DNA from: Cyanophora paradoxa
Taxonomy: Eukaryota; Glaucocystophyceae; Cyanophorales; Cyanophoraceae
Length of the DNA stretch: 64,000 nucleotides
Direction of reading: 5' to 3'
NCBI GenBank assembly: GCA_004431415.1
Contig: QPMI01000152.1
Coordinates: 124,001-188,000, forward strand
Part shown: in pieces, positions 27,421 to 38,143 of the stretch
Layout: each line of letters starts with the position of its first letter
How positions within the stretch are numbered: the stretch's first letter is position 1
Program-made: the position numbers and the translations under genes
The notes under the pieces: model-generated
What the model saw: the letters and a program-made list of their open reading frames with translations, nothing else
Databases searched by the model: none
Told to the model about the DNA's origin: nothing

Positions 27421-28090
27421 TCAAGCTTCTTGCCCACTTTCCTGCTAAGGATTGCCCTTGCTTTGCCAGCCATGGCCAGTATTTAACACCAAAACTCGAT
27501 GTTCGATGACAGATCTAGAACATAAATGATCAAAACTTTGAAATACGTATACATTGCATGTGCTTCTTTTGTATTGTTTTGTGATCACTTCATTGTTTCT
27601 GGATCTGTTCTGAAATGCTCTCTTCTTCAGTGCTTCAGCTTCATTTTCGTTCTTTGTAATATGATTGATCATGAACCACAAGAGATTCATGTGTGCAATT
27701 TCAAACTTCTTGCAATTGTTCAGTGCTTTAGCTCTTCTTCTCATCTTCCTGGCTAAAGCTATAGCTATAGCTAAGAATATCAAATCGCCCTTTAATTTCT
27801 TTGCCAGCCAAGAATTAAACACCAATTGCAAAGCACTGTGTTTCATGACAAACCATAAATGATGAAGCCTCGCTTTGGACTACATTGCATCTCGTGCATT
27901 GTTTCCAGATTACATGATCAGTGTTTAATTTCTACATCTTCCATGCACTCACATCTGTGTTCTTTATGTTCAGTGCTTCAGCTTCTTCTGTTCTGTCTTT
28001 ACAACTTTAGTACTTCATTCTCATTCTTTGTTCAATTAATAAGTAGTAGTAGTAGAAGTAGTACGTAGAAGAAGAAGAATAGACCACAAG
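27421..28090. repeat. Imperfect tandem duplication, offset about 335 bp
   Basis: Matching phrases recur at a near-constant offset: TTTGCCAGCCA at 27463 and 27800, CATAAATGAT near 27521 and 27853, ACATTGCAT at 27551 and 27882, CAGTGCTTCAGCTT at 27628 and 27971. The copies have diverged by substitutions and small indels. No coding function is apparent. Confidence 0.6.
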
Positions 28091-28380
28091 AAATCAAAGA
28101 CTCCTAAATAACACTGGGGGGGTGCGGGGGGGCGGAGCCCCCCTGCTTGTGCCATATGCATCATCACCGAGCCTCGGACCCGGTGACCGTCGGACCCGGG
28201 AGGCGCGGCCCGCGGCGGATCCGGAGGGCGCAGACCTGCCCGACCCGGACCGGCCGGCGCCGGCGCCCAACTTGGCGAGCGCCCCGGGGTCTGCCAGGCT
28301 CAGCGGCTTAGCGGCTGCGCGTGCAAGCCGCGACCGTCGGACCCCGGCCCGCCCATCATGGCATGATGACGACTCGGCGA

Positions 28381-28427
28381 GACTCTGAGATCTCATCATG
28401 AGATTATCATATTGATGTCTCAGAGTC
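28381..28427. repeat. 10-bp perfect inverted repeat
   Basis: GACTCTGAGA (28381-28390) pairs with TCTCAGAGTC (28418-28427) across a 27-base loop. It could be a terminal repeat relic of a mobile element or a chance hairpin. Confidence 0.45.
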
Positions 28428-28758
28428 TTTTCAAGGACTGATCATGATTACGTGTGCGTTACGTATACTAGTGTGTATATCACAGTACTACGGTATACCA
28501 GCGTCATGAATTAAAGGGAAACATGACATGCGATTATGAACGAGCTGCTACTCTGTGGGCGGGGCTTCAAACAAAATCAACGCGAGAGACTACTACCAAT
28601 ACCGTACTGCACGAGATGCGAATACGCGGCGCAAGCGACCTGAAGCCTACTGAAAAGAAGAGAAGAAGCACAAAAGCACGAGTTAAAAATGTAAGCTATG
28701 CACAGGCGGCGCGCAAACGAACCTAAGCGCGGCCTAGATGCAGAGCTGGCGGCTAAAT

Positions 28759-31700
28759 CTAGAGGTTGATCTGCATGGGCGGGCGCGGGGTGGCGGGCCC
28801 CGGCTCGACGGCGGCGTAGGCGACGGCGACGTCTGCCGGCTCCGCCTCGACGAGGGCGTGGTGGTCGCGGTCCGGGCGGACGGCGATGGAGCCGGCGGGG
28901 AGGCCGCGCAGGTCCGCCTCGATCGAGCGGTTGCGCACGACGCGGCGGATCTCGGGCTTGTAGACGACCTCGCCCGAGTTGTTGTGGTAGAGGCGGTGCC
29001 AGGGGTCGCCCATGGCGGCCTCCTTGGGCGCCCGCTCCGCCGCCTCCCGCTCGAGCCGGTCCTCCTCGGCGTGCCGCGCCGCGATGCGCGCCCGCCGCCG
29101 CGCCACCGGCTTCTTCGCCACCGCCTTGGCGCCCTCCCCGAAGAGCTCGAAGAGGCCCACCTGCCGGCGCCGGCGTGAGCGATCGGGGCGGGGCGGGGCG
29201 GGGCGGGGCGGCGGCGGGGCGCGCGCACCATCTGGCGCATCTGGTTGAGGGTGAGGAGGAGGGTGACGCCGATGTTGATGGCGAGCAGGGCGCCGGAGAT
29301 GCCGTCGTTCGCCGCGGAGCCGCGCCCGAGGAGGATCCACATGAGCACGAAGATGGTGGCCTCGGCGGCCGTGCAGATGGACTGCACGATGTTCTCGATG
29401 CGGTCGCGGTAGGGGCGGATGACGACGAGGAAGATGAGGTGGAGGGCCGAGTAGCAGAAGAGGAGCATGAGGGCGACGTACATGGCGGCGTTGCTCTGGT
29501 CGGCGCCCCAGAAGCCGATGGTGAGGCACGTCGCCGCCTTCTTCGCGGCGTCCATCGCGCCGCCGAGGAAGGCGAGGCGGCGGAAGCAGTACTCCTCGAA
29601 GACGGGCGAGTAGCGCTCCATGAACTCCTCCTCGTCCTCGTCCGTCGCCCGCCAGCGGCCCTTGGAGGCCGCCCGCTGCATCCGCTTCCACGCGCGGATG
29701 AAGCCGCGCCAGCAGCCGCGCTTCTTCTGCTTCTTCTGCAGCTCGGGCGGGGCGCGGACGACGTCGATGTAGAGGGGGTCGGGCTTCTTGGCGAAGGGGT
29801 CGCGCTCGCGGGTCGGGTCCCCGTCGTCCCACTCGTCGTTGCGGAACGAGTAGCGGGAGAAGCCGCCGCTGGAGCGCGCGTCGTCGCCCTCCGCCCCCGC
29901 CCCCTCCTCGTCCGTGCTCGCGTCCGTCACGTCCTCCACGATCTCGCCCTCCACGACCGCCCCGTGCTTGGCGCTCGCGAAGGCCCGCCGCTGCTCCTCC
30001 GTGTCGAAGAGCGAGCCGCGCCGGAATGACGTCTGCCCCGCCGCCGCCGCCGCCGCCGCCTGCGCCGCGAGCACGTCCTTCCGACGCCGGTGCCGCTGCA
30101 CGAGCGAGCGAGGCGGCTCAGCCGCGGGCCGGGGCTGGGGCAGCGCCGCTGCGCGAGGCAGGGCGCACAATGAAGACAATGGTGCGGCGGCGGTGGATGC
30201 GTGTCCACGCCATGTACGTGATCCAGAGCATGAATGTGATGGGGCACAGGAGCTGCGCGGGGGCGTCGGCGCGCAGCGAGCGCGGCGGGGCGGGGCGGGG
30301 CGGGGCGGGGCGCACGATGAGGCAGCCGAGGCCGCGCCTCCAGCCGCCCTGGGTGGAGACGACGAAGCCGGTGAAGAGGCAGATGCCCGGCAGCATCAAG
30401 ATCATCACCATCAGGTCGATCAGGGGCCAGCGCTGCGCGCGGCGCGGGGCGGGGCGGGGCGGGGCGGTGAGGGGGCGGGGGCGCCGCGGGCGGGCGGGGG
30501 CGAGGCGCACGATGCCGGTGGGGACGACGCCGCCGGTCTTGGCGCGGAGGGCGACGCGGCAGAGGAAGACGACGAGGGCGCGGAGGAAGAGGACGAAGGC
30601 GAGGACGACGGCCGACCAGAAGAGCACGGACGTGAAGTCGTCCCACCACTTGTCCGCGCTCGTGTACGCCACCTCCGTCACCGTCACCGTCTTCGTCGTC
30701 GTGTTCACCGCCTGCAGGAGCCAGCGCTCGCCCAGCAGCGCCCGCGCCCCGGCGACGACGGCGGTCGGGGGCGGGGCGGCGTCGGGGTCGACGGGGACGG
30801 TGACAGCGACGGTCTTGGTGGTGGTGCCGGTGCCGGCGGAGCGGCCCCAGGGCCCCATGGTCGGCTTGAGGAGGGCCCAGGAGAGGGAGTCGGCCATGTC
30901 CTTGTAGCCGGGCGGCGCGGCCCCGCCCCCGACGTAGGCCGTCGAGGCGAGGAAGGAGAGGTGCCCGAAGATGCCCATCACCCCCGCCAGCACCTTCCCG
31001 ATCCGGTCCCAGAACGTCTGCCGCGCGGCGCGGCGGTGAGGCGGGGCGCCGGCGGCGGCGCGGACGGGGCCGAGGGCGTCGGCACCTCGCTCTGGGCGCG
31101 CTTCTTGGCGAGGCGCGCCTCCCGCTCGAGCTCCTCCCGGGACTTGGGCGCCGGCAGCAGCGCCTTCTCGCTCGAGTCGATGGAGACCTTCACCTCGCCG
31201 GGCAGCGTCGTCGCCTCCGCCTGCGCCTGCCCCGCCCGCGGCCTCGCCTCCTCGTCGCCCGCCGCCAGCGCCCGCGAGCGCCCGTGCAACACGCCGGCAT
31301 CCCGCGCCCCCGCCGGCGTCGCTGACGGGCTCGCGCTCCGCGCCCGCAGCTCGGCCGCGCGCGGCGCCGGGGCGCCCCGGCCCCGCTGCGCCGGCGCGCC
31401 CTTGCCGCCCCGACGGCCGAGCCGACGGCGGCCGCGGCTCCGACGGCGGCGATGCCGGCCGCGGCGATGCCGACGCCTGCCATCCCCATGGCGGTCGACG
31501 CGGTCCTGCGCACTCGGTGGTCCGCCTCCACCGCCACATCGGCCCCGCCGCCCGCGTCGGCGCCCCCGCCGTCGCCCCGCCGCCGTCGCCGCCGCCGCCG
31601 CCGCCGTCGTTCGTCTGGACGCCGCCGCCGCCGCCGCTCATGGCGGCCTGGGCGCCGCTGACGACCTGGGCGGCCGCCGTGACGGCCGTGATGCCGGCCA

Positions 31701-34700
31701 CGGCGCCGATCGCGCCCGACATCGCGCTCCCGATCGCCCGGGACGTCGTGTAGTCGACCCTGCGCCGCGGCGGCGGCGGCGGCGGCGTCAGCGGCCCGCA
31801 CGCGGAGCGGGGCGGGGCGGGGCGGGGCGGGGCGGGCGGGGCGGACCCTCGGAGGAGGTGGCGTTGACGACCTCGACGACGCAGGTCTTGGAGACCTCGT
31901 CGTTGAGGGCGGAGACGGCGGTGAGGGTCAGCACGTACTGCCCGAACGGCGCGTCTGCCGGGAAGTCGAAGCCGGCGTCGAACGGGTCGAGCGGCTCGAC
32001 GGAGGGCGCGAAGCGGGCGGCGACGCTGACGGGGCCCGAGACCTGGCTCCAGTAGAGGTCGATGAGGGGCACGTCCAGCGAGGCCGAGGCCTGCACGCGC
32101 GAGCCGTTCCTGCCCCGCACGAAGCGCACGTTCTCCGCCAGCGTGATCTCGGGCGGGTCGAACGACTCCTCCTCCGTCATCTCGAACTCGTCCTTGGAGA
32201 TGGAGAGCGGGCTCACGCCGAACTGGCGCCCGAAGGGCAGCATGGCGAGGCTCTGCATCAGCGAGCGGTACGCCGCAGGGTCCTGCTTCGGCATGCGGAA
32301 GGACTTGAAGGCCACGACGGTCGTCGCCGCAAGCGCGGCGCGGCGCCGCGTGCTGGCGTAGTGCTTCACGTCGTAGAGCTGCTTCGCCTCGAGGCCCGCG
32401 GCGGCGGCGAGCTTCGCGAGGAAGTCCGGCGCGTACGGGTTCGGGTAGAACGCCCGGAACTCCTCGTACCCGATGTCCAGCTTGACGGCCACCTGCCAGT
32501 CTGCGGCCCCGCGTCGGCGGCGCGGGGCAACGGCGGCGGGGGCGGCCGGGGCGCACTCTTCGGCGGGAAGATGGTGAAGGCGCGCGTGAGGGAGCCGCGG
32601 AAGCCGGCGTTGTCGGTGGCGACCATGGTGAGGGAGTAGTTGCCGATCGCCGGCGTCTTCCACGTGAAGGTCGCGTTGTTCTCGCCCCCGGCCGCCACCG
32701 AGAGCAGGTTGACCTTGCGGGTGTTGCCTGGCGCCGCCACCAGCGTCCACGCGCAGTGCAGGACGTCGCGGAGGGCCCACTCGCCGGTGGCGGGGTCGCG
32801 CCAGCGGGAGCCCTTGCTGTCGAGCGCGACGACGACGAGGTCGTCCACCGGCATGTAGAGCTTCGAGGCGAACATGCCCCCGAAGACCGGCACCGGCGGC
32901 AGGTACGACGGCGCTGCCCCCGCGTCGGCGCGGGGCGGGGCGGCGCGCGGCGCGGGGCGAGGGCGGCGGCGCGCGCACCGACGGTGATGTTGGCGGAGAT
33001 GGTGGCGATCACGAGGGGCGCCCCGGCGGGGGAGAAGCCGTCGATGGGGACGGCGAAGGAGGCGGAGGAGGGGACGATGCCCTCGACGCCCATGGCGCCG
33101 ACGGTGACGAGGAAGGAGGAGGCGGGGCCCGAGGCGGAGGCCTCGTGCCGCCCCGCGGTGAAGTTGAGCGTCGCGTTGGCCGCCGAGCCCGTCACGGAGC
33201 CGACGCCGACGACCCCGAGGAGGGCCGGCGCGGGGCTCCCCGCGCGCCGCAGCGTCACGCGGCAGGTCGCCACCGTGTCCACGAAGACCGAGGCCGGCGT
33301 GCACGCGACCGTCGAGGTGGCGTCGGGGTACGGCAGCACGGTCAGCGCCCGCGCGGCGTAGCGCTCCGAGAAGGTCGGGCGCGTCCCGTTGGCGTCCGGC
33401 GCGGCGGTGGCGTTGACGAGCGTGCGGAGGACGGCGAGCTCGGCGGGGCCGGTGGCGCCCATGCGGGCGGTGAAGAGGAGCGCGGAGGCGTTGCCCGACG
33501 CGAACCCGTCGCCGAGGGCCACGACGGCGGCCGCGCTCGCGTTGGCGGCGTCGCCCGGCGCTACCGAGAACTCGGCCCCGTCGACGGCGACGGGATCGCC
33601 GTAGCCGTTGCGCGGGTGGAAGGTGCAGCTGACGGTGGCGCCGAGCATGGCGTGACCCCCGTTGGCCTTCTCCTGCGACGAGCACGACAGGAACGACTTC
33701 GTCGAGTTCACCCGCAGCATCGGGTCAGGCACTGCCGCCCGGCCAGCGGTGAGGGAGGGGTCAGGGCGGGGGTGGGGCGCGCGGGGCCGCACGCGGGACG
33801 GGCTGGATGAGGGGCACGACGACGACGCCGCCGGCGCCGCCGAGGGGCGGGAGGGTGCCGAGGGCGAGGAAGGTGCCGTCCGGGGCGGCGGTGATCGTGC
33901 GGAACGTCTTCGAGCTCGGGAAATCGTAGTCGGGCCGCGTCTTCGCGCCCGTTGCCGTCGAGTAGAAGCGCAGCGTGAAGTCGTTGCCCGCCGTCACGAA
34001 GTACGAGCCGTCGGGGGAGAACGCGACGGCGTACACGCCCTCCTGGTTCGCCTCCTTGTTGATGGAGTGTACCGCGATGCCGTCGGCCGCCCTCCACACC
34101 GCCGTCACTGCGTGCGAGCCGTCGGGAACGGCGCGCCCCGCGGGCTCCAATCCGGCGCACCGAGTGGCTTCGTAGTGCCCGGCGCGCTCGAAGTCGCTAC
34201 GAGCTTGCTGTCGGGGGAGATACTCACACCGTACACCCACCGCTGCGAACCCACGTGAGTGACGAGCGGCCTGTGCTGCCTCTGACAGAGAGAGCGCGCA
34301 CCCCGTGTCCGGTAAAATTGGAGATCTCGCTCCCCGATGCCATGGACAGAACACGCGAGAGGGAGTCGCCCGATCCGTCGCCGACGACGACGCAGAAGCT
34401 CCGGTCGGGGGACAGGGCCACGTTCAAGATCGCGTGCGTCCCTTCGATCTTCCACATGAGGCCCGTGGCGTTCCAGGCGTACACGTCGCCCGTGTACGAG
34501 CCAGCCACAACGACAGACGCGTCGTCGGACGCGGCGACGGCGAAGATGCCCGTGTCGGACACTCCGGCGACAGCGTCCGCCCTCCCGTCCTCCATCTCCC
34601 GCCGCAGCTCGAGCGTGCCGTTCTCCGCCACCGACCAGACGCGCACCACGCCGTCCGCCCCGCCAGTCACAAGCAGCGTACCGTTGCCGACCAGAGCGAC

Positions 34701-35161
34701 GCCGTGGAGGGCCGAGCCGAGCTTGTGCTCGTACAGTAGCGTAGGGCTGAAGGTGACGTTGTAGATGGATGTCGTCTGGACGCGATGCAGGCGGATGTAG
34801 CCGGCGCGGTCGCCCCAGGCTACGAGGCCGTAAGCAACTCGGGTCCCGTTCTCGGTCCGGTTTACGGAGTACGAGGAGATGCTGAATACGCTGCTGTCGT
34901 TCACGCCGGCTGTGCCGGGGATATACGTAGGCATCGCATAGGGGTTCTCAGCGTGCTCAGCTTGCGCCCCTGCGCAGGTCGCTCGAACACACGACTGCGC
35001 TGCGAGTTGCCAAGGGCAGACGCACCACTCCAGCAGGCAAGTGCGACGACGCAAACCAGCGCTGCAACAAGCGCTCTCCTGCCAGCCCGCTCGACGGCGG
35101 ACCCACCGCGAGTGGTCCTCCGTCCGGCATCAGAGCGCTGCATGCGACGGCAGACAAGCAT
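28759..35161 (-). CDS. Large secreted-type WD40 / ectodomain / multi-pass membrane protein
   Basis: Start at 35161. The leader ends RALVAALVCVVALACWSGA-QA, a good signal peptide completed across an intron. Next come WD40-like blades: LHGVALVGNGTLLVTGGADG, VRVWSVAENG, VYAWNATGLMWKIEG, VYAVAFSPDGSYFVTAGND. They carry several N-glycosylation sequons (NGT, NVT, NFT), fitting an extracellular propeller. A Thr/Val/Gly-rich Ig/PKD-like ectodomain follows (VACTPASVFVDTVATCRVTL; GENNATFTWKTPAIGNYSLT), then at least seven hydrophobic segments (AVVLAFVLFLRALVVFL, LMVMILMLPGICLFTGFVV, CPITFMLWITYMAW, ALMLLFCYSALHLIFLVVI, ATIFVLMWILLG, ALLAINIGVTLLLTL). VVIRPYRDRIENIVQS resembles the loop of fungal TRP-like channels; that link is inference. 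The cytosolic tail is charged. It has roughly 1,800 residues. Introns are dominated by CCCCG repeats. Internal boundaries are approximate. Confidence 0.72.
30253..30315 (-). repeat. Representative introner-like intron
   Basis: A 63-nt GT-AG intron that starts GTGCG, consists largely of CCCCG/CCCGC units, and ends GCGCAG. Very similar introns occur in the same gene near 29163-29229, 30434-30512 and 31787-31843, and CCCCG-rich introns occur in the GET3 and VPS13 genes. Such near-copies across unrelated sites suggest spread of an intron-generating element, as known for introners in Aureococcus and Micromonas. Confidence 0.6.
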
Positions 35162-36208
35162 GAGCCATAAAGAACTGAAGTTGCATAGCGTGGAACGGTC
35201 CGCCCGCACCTCTGATGCCGCCAACCTACTGTTGGTCGAAGTTCCGAGGGCTGGACCGAGTGAAGGCGCCCCCCCGCCTCCGTCAAGTATACGATGCATC
35301 ATGCTATCGCAACAGAGCAGATCCACGCATTCAGATGGCGCCGAACCGAGCCCTGACGCCCGACAAGGCCACCGAACCGCTGATTCCACGATCCGCTTCA
35401 GTGACGCGTCAGCTGCAAGCTCGCTGGAGCGGAGCAGCGCCTCGAAGAAGCTGAAGCTGCACACTCAATTGCAATCAGACGGTGCACAGAAGCCTGACCG
35501 TCGCGTCGTTCAAAACAACCAGGAGTCGCCAAAAGCTTCTTAACTGCCAGGACTGGTCGAGAACCGCGCGCTGCGACGCCTTGCCAAGTTGGGAGGCAGC
35601 AGCAGCAGCGGCAGCTTTTGCAGCCAGGCCTAGGCGCGGCAGCAAGGGATCCCCCCGGAGCGCTGCAGATCTTCAAGGCTGGAGCTCCGGTGTTCGGACC
35701 GGGATACGGGATCATGCAGCAGCCCTATAGCCGCTGAGCCTACAGGCAGACCAATCCGCCCTTCGAATTCGGGGCCTGAATTTGTTAATTGCGTAGGCCA
35801 TGCAAGGGGCGTACGCCGTACGTATATATATACCTGCCTGGTATATGCGTTGCGGATTCGATCGCCGAAGCTTGCGAGTCTCGAGCTATAGCTCGATCGT
35901 CGGCAATTATACACGTACCCCAACGTCACCAATTTGCAACGGGACCCGCTAAGAGTCTATGAAGCGAACGAAGCGAGGCCAGCCCGCCCCCAGGCGGCCC
36001 CCTACCTCCCCCCCCGAAGGCGTGAGTAAGGGGTACGGTGCCAGGCAGAACAGAGGCAGTCGAAGCGAGTAGGCCCTTAGAGAGGAAGCGGGGCTAGCGT
36101 CCCTCCTGGCGCCTCTACGGCGCAGCGCATTTGCAGCGTGTATACATCCGCTGCACTGTCCAGCGCAGGAGCAGTGTTGCTTAGCGTTACCTCAGCCCCG
36201 TCGGGGTG
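35162..36208. promoter_or_regulatory. Divergent intergenic region, WD40 membrane protein / HMG-box gene
   Basis: About 1.05 kb with no gene seen. It contains a TATA-rich palindrome GTATATATATAC (35822-35833), about 375 bp before the HMG-box start, which could be a promoter element or chance. Open frames toward 35464 (-) would only lengthen the WD40 protein ahead of its signal peptide. Confidence 0.35.
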
Positions 36209-37758
36209 ATGGGCGAGGTGAGCGCTGCTGCGAGCGGTGCCGCAAGCGGTGCTGAGAGTTCTCCTGTCGCCTCGGACGACGCTGCTGTGGAGGTGCCAAA
36301 CGACGCCGAAGGCAATGGCAAGCAGCAGAAAGTACGCGGCCCTCGCCGCCCTGAGAACTCTTTCTTGCTGTTCGCGAACGAGGTTTGTCACAATGCATAC
36401 GCGCCTTTGTGAGCGCCGTCGCTGGGCTTCGATCGATCCCGTTTCGATCTCCGCTGCAGTTCCGCAAGAAGATCAGAAAGCAGCACCCCGGCATGAAGAA
36501 CGGGGAGCTATCTCGAGTACTCGGCGTGGCGTGGCGCTCGCTGGATCCGGTACGTGCGCGTTCGCTCTCCCTTGGCGCACGCGCACCGCCAGCGCCAACC
36601 TTGGACGCTGCAGGCGGACAAAGCGAAGTACGAGGAGCAGGCGAAAGCGATTCGGGACAAATTTCGCCTGGAGCACCCGGAGTACAACTTCTTCGGCATG
36701 AAGGAGCGGGCAAAGGCCGCGCCGCAAGGCAAGGCGAATGCCACGGCGCCCCTCAGCGAGGAGCAGAAGGCGAGCTACAAGAAGATGTGGCAGGCCACGC
36801 AGAAGAAGAGCAGGAAGAGAGGTGGAGGTGCGGCGTCCGAGCCCGGCGCGCCGGGGCCCAGCGGCCACGCGTCCTCCTCTGGTTCATCAGCCGCGCCCAC
36901 TGCCCCGAGCGGAGTGCCTGCACCCGCCCCCCCAGTCGTCCCCGGCGCGATCCCCGTCACATTCCCCTACCCTTCCGCCCCGCCCAGCCTACTTTCGCCC
37001 TCCTCCGCGTTGCCCGGCGTCGCGTCCATCACCGGCCTTCACTCGCCGGCACACTTCCCCGCCCCGCCCGTCGGCCCTCTCTATAGGCCCTCTCCCGGCT
37101 CCTCCAGTGCCTACCCTTCCTCGCCTCCTTCTCCCCCGGTGCGGAGGGCAGCCTGCCGCGTTCCTGCGCTTGCTTATGCGCCTCGCAGCGATCCATGTTC
37201 GGCCCCCCGTCCTCGTTCGGCTCCTTTGGAGTCGCCGTGCGTCCGCGCCCGCCCGCCGCGCTCCCTGCCGGCGTCTCATCGACCCGCAGGCGCGCCGCGC
37301 TCCCGCGACATCCTTCCCCGCCGGCCTCCCCCTCTCCGCCCTCACCGGCGAGTGCTGTCCGCCGGGTTCCGTCTGCGGCCCCGGTCAGGTGTGCGTTCCG
37401 GGCCAGGCTGGCGGGCCTCAGGAAGGGTACCCGTCGAGCGTCGAGGTCCGCTCCACGCCTCCACGCTCGCCGCTCGCCGCCGACGCCCCCGCAGGCGCCG
37501 GCGGTGCGGCTCTCCGTGGCGGGGCCGGCGCCGCCGACGGCGCTGCCGTGCTGCAGCGAGCTGGGGAACAGGCTGCCGCCGCTCTCGGCGGGGGCGCGGG
37601 AGCCGCAGGGGGCGGCGAGCTGGGAGACGTGGCGGCGGTACTCGCAGGGGGCGCTGCCGCCGCTCGCCGACCTCTTCCCGGAGTTCGCGCGGCCGAGGGT
37701 CTCCCTCGCCGCCGGCGCCGGCGCCGGCGCCCTCATGGACCTCGCCTCCTCCCGCTGA
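36209..37758 (+). CDS. HMG-box (SOX/MATA-like) DNA-binding protein
   Basis: Exon 1 (36209-36382) encodes an acidic/Ser-Ala leader, then RGPRRPENSFLLFANE. Exon 2 (from 36460) continues FRKKIRKQHPGMKNGELSRV LGVAWRSLDP, and the third gives DKAKYEEQAKAIRDKFRLEH PEYNFFGMKERAK. Together this is a complete HMG box of the sequence-specific class (RPxNxFxLF...WRSL...YxxxAxxxxxxHxxxxPxYxF). The rest is a Lys-rich stretch (QATQKKSRKRGGG) and a long Pro/Ser/Ala-rich tail ending PRVSLAAGAGAGALMDLASSR. It is probably a nuclear transcription factor or chromatin protein; targets are unknown. The C-terminal exon frame is chosen because SWETWRRYSQGALPPLADLF is the less repetitive frame, so the last boundary is less certain. 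Confidence 0.82.
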
Positions 37759-38143
37759 TCACCGGCCGCGCCCGCACCCGCCCGCGCCCGGGATTCGCAG
37801 CCGCATACACGTTTCAAGCAGACTCTGATATCAGTTTCAAGTAACTTTCAAATAGCATGCGCAGTAGCCGTATGTGTTAGGTCGCCTTTGGATTGGGTTC
37901 GATGACAGATGTTATATAACTATAGAAATGCGAAGATTCAGTGATTCCGGTGCTTCGTCGATTGCAGCTCCCACGGCCACCCAAGTCGCAACCACATGTG
38001 CATGCACGTGCACCTTGCTGTGGTGGCATTGCAAATTGCCAGTTGAGTTCGAATTCAAGACGTCGACAGGGAGGGTGAAAGCCGCAGCGCGGGGGCGGGA
38101 AGGAGGGCGGCGAGGGGGAATCGGGGGGGGCGGGGGCCGGGGG
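37759..38143. other. Convergent intergenic region
   Basis: 385 bases between the 3' ends of the HMG-box and two-pass membrane genes. Its first two thirds are less GC-rich than the flanking exons. No gene, RNA or clear repeat is seen. Confidence 0.35.

Larger units (their letters stand above)
26113..28758. repeat. AT-richer intergenic repeat island
   Basis: 2.6 kb without a supportable gene, between the 3' ends of RAD21 and the WD40 membrane protein. 26.3-28.1 kb is strikingly AT-rich for this window. 26.88-27.03 kb is an A/C-rich low-complexity tract. 27.05-27.35 kb is full of palindromic words (TGATCATGATGCATGCAT, CATGATCAATT). 27.42-28.09 kb is an imperfect tandem duplication. 28.11-28.37 kb returns to high GC and holds two copies of GACCGTCGGAC. 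A 10-bp inverted repeat lies at 28381-28427. Open frames such as 27445-27846 (-) are not convincing. It may be a decayed transposable element. Confidence 0.55.

Noticed and set aside
27445-27846. 133-codon minus-strand frame in the AT-rich island
   Set aside because: It lies inside the imperfect tandem duplication, has no conserved motif, and depends on repeat sequence.
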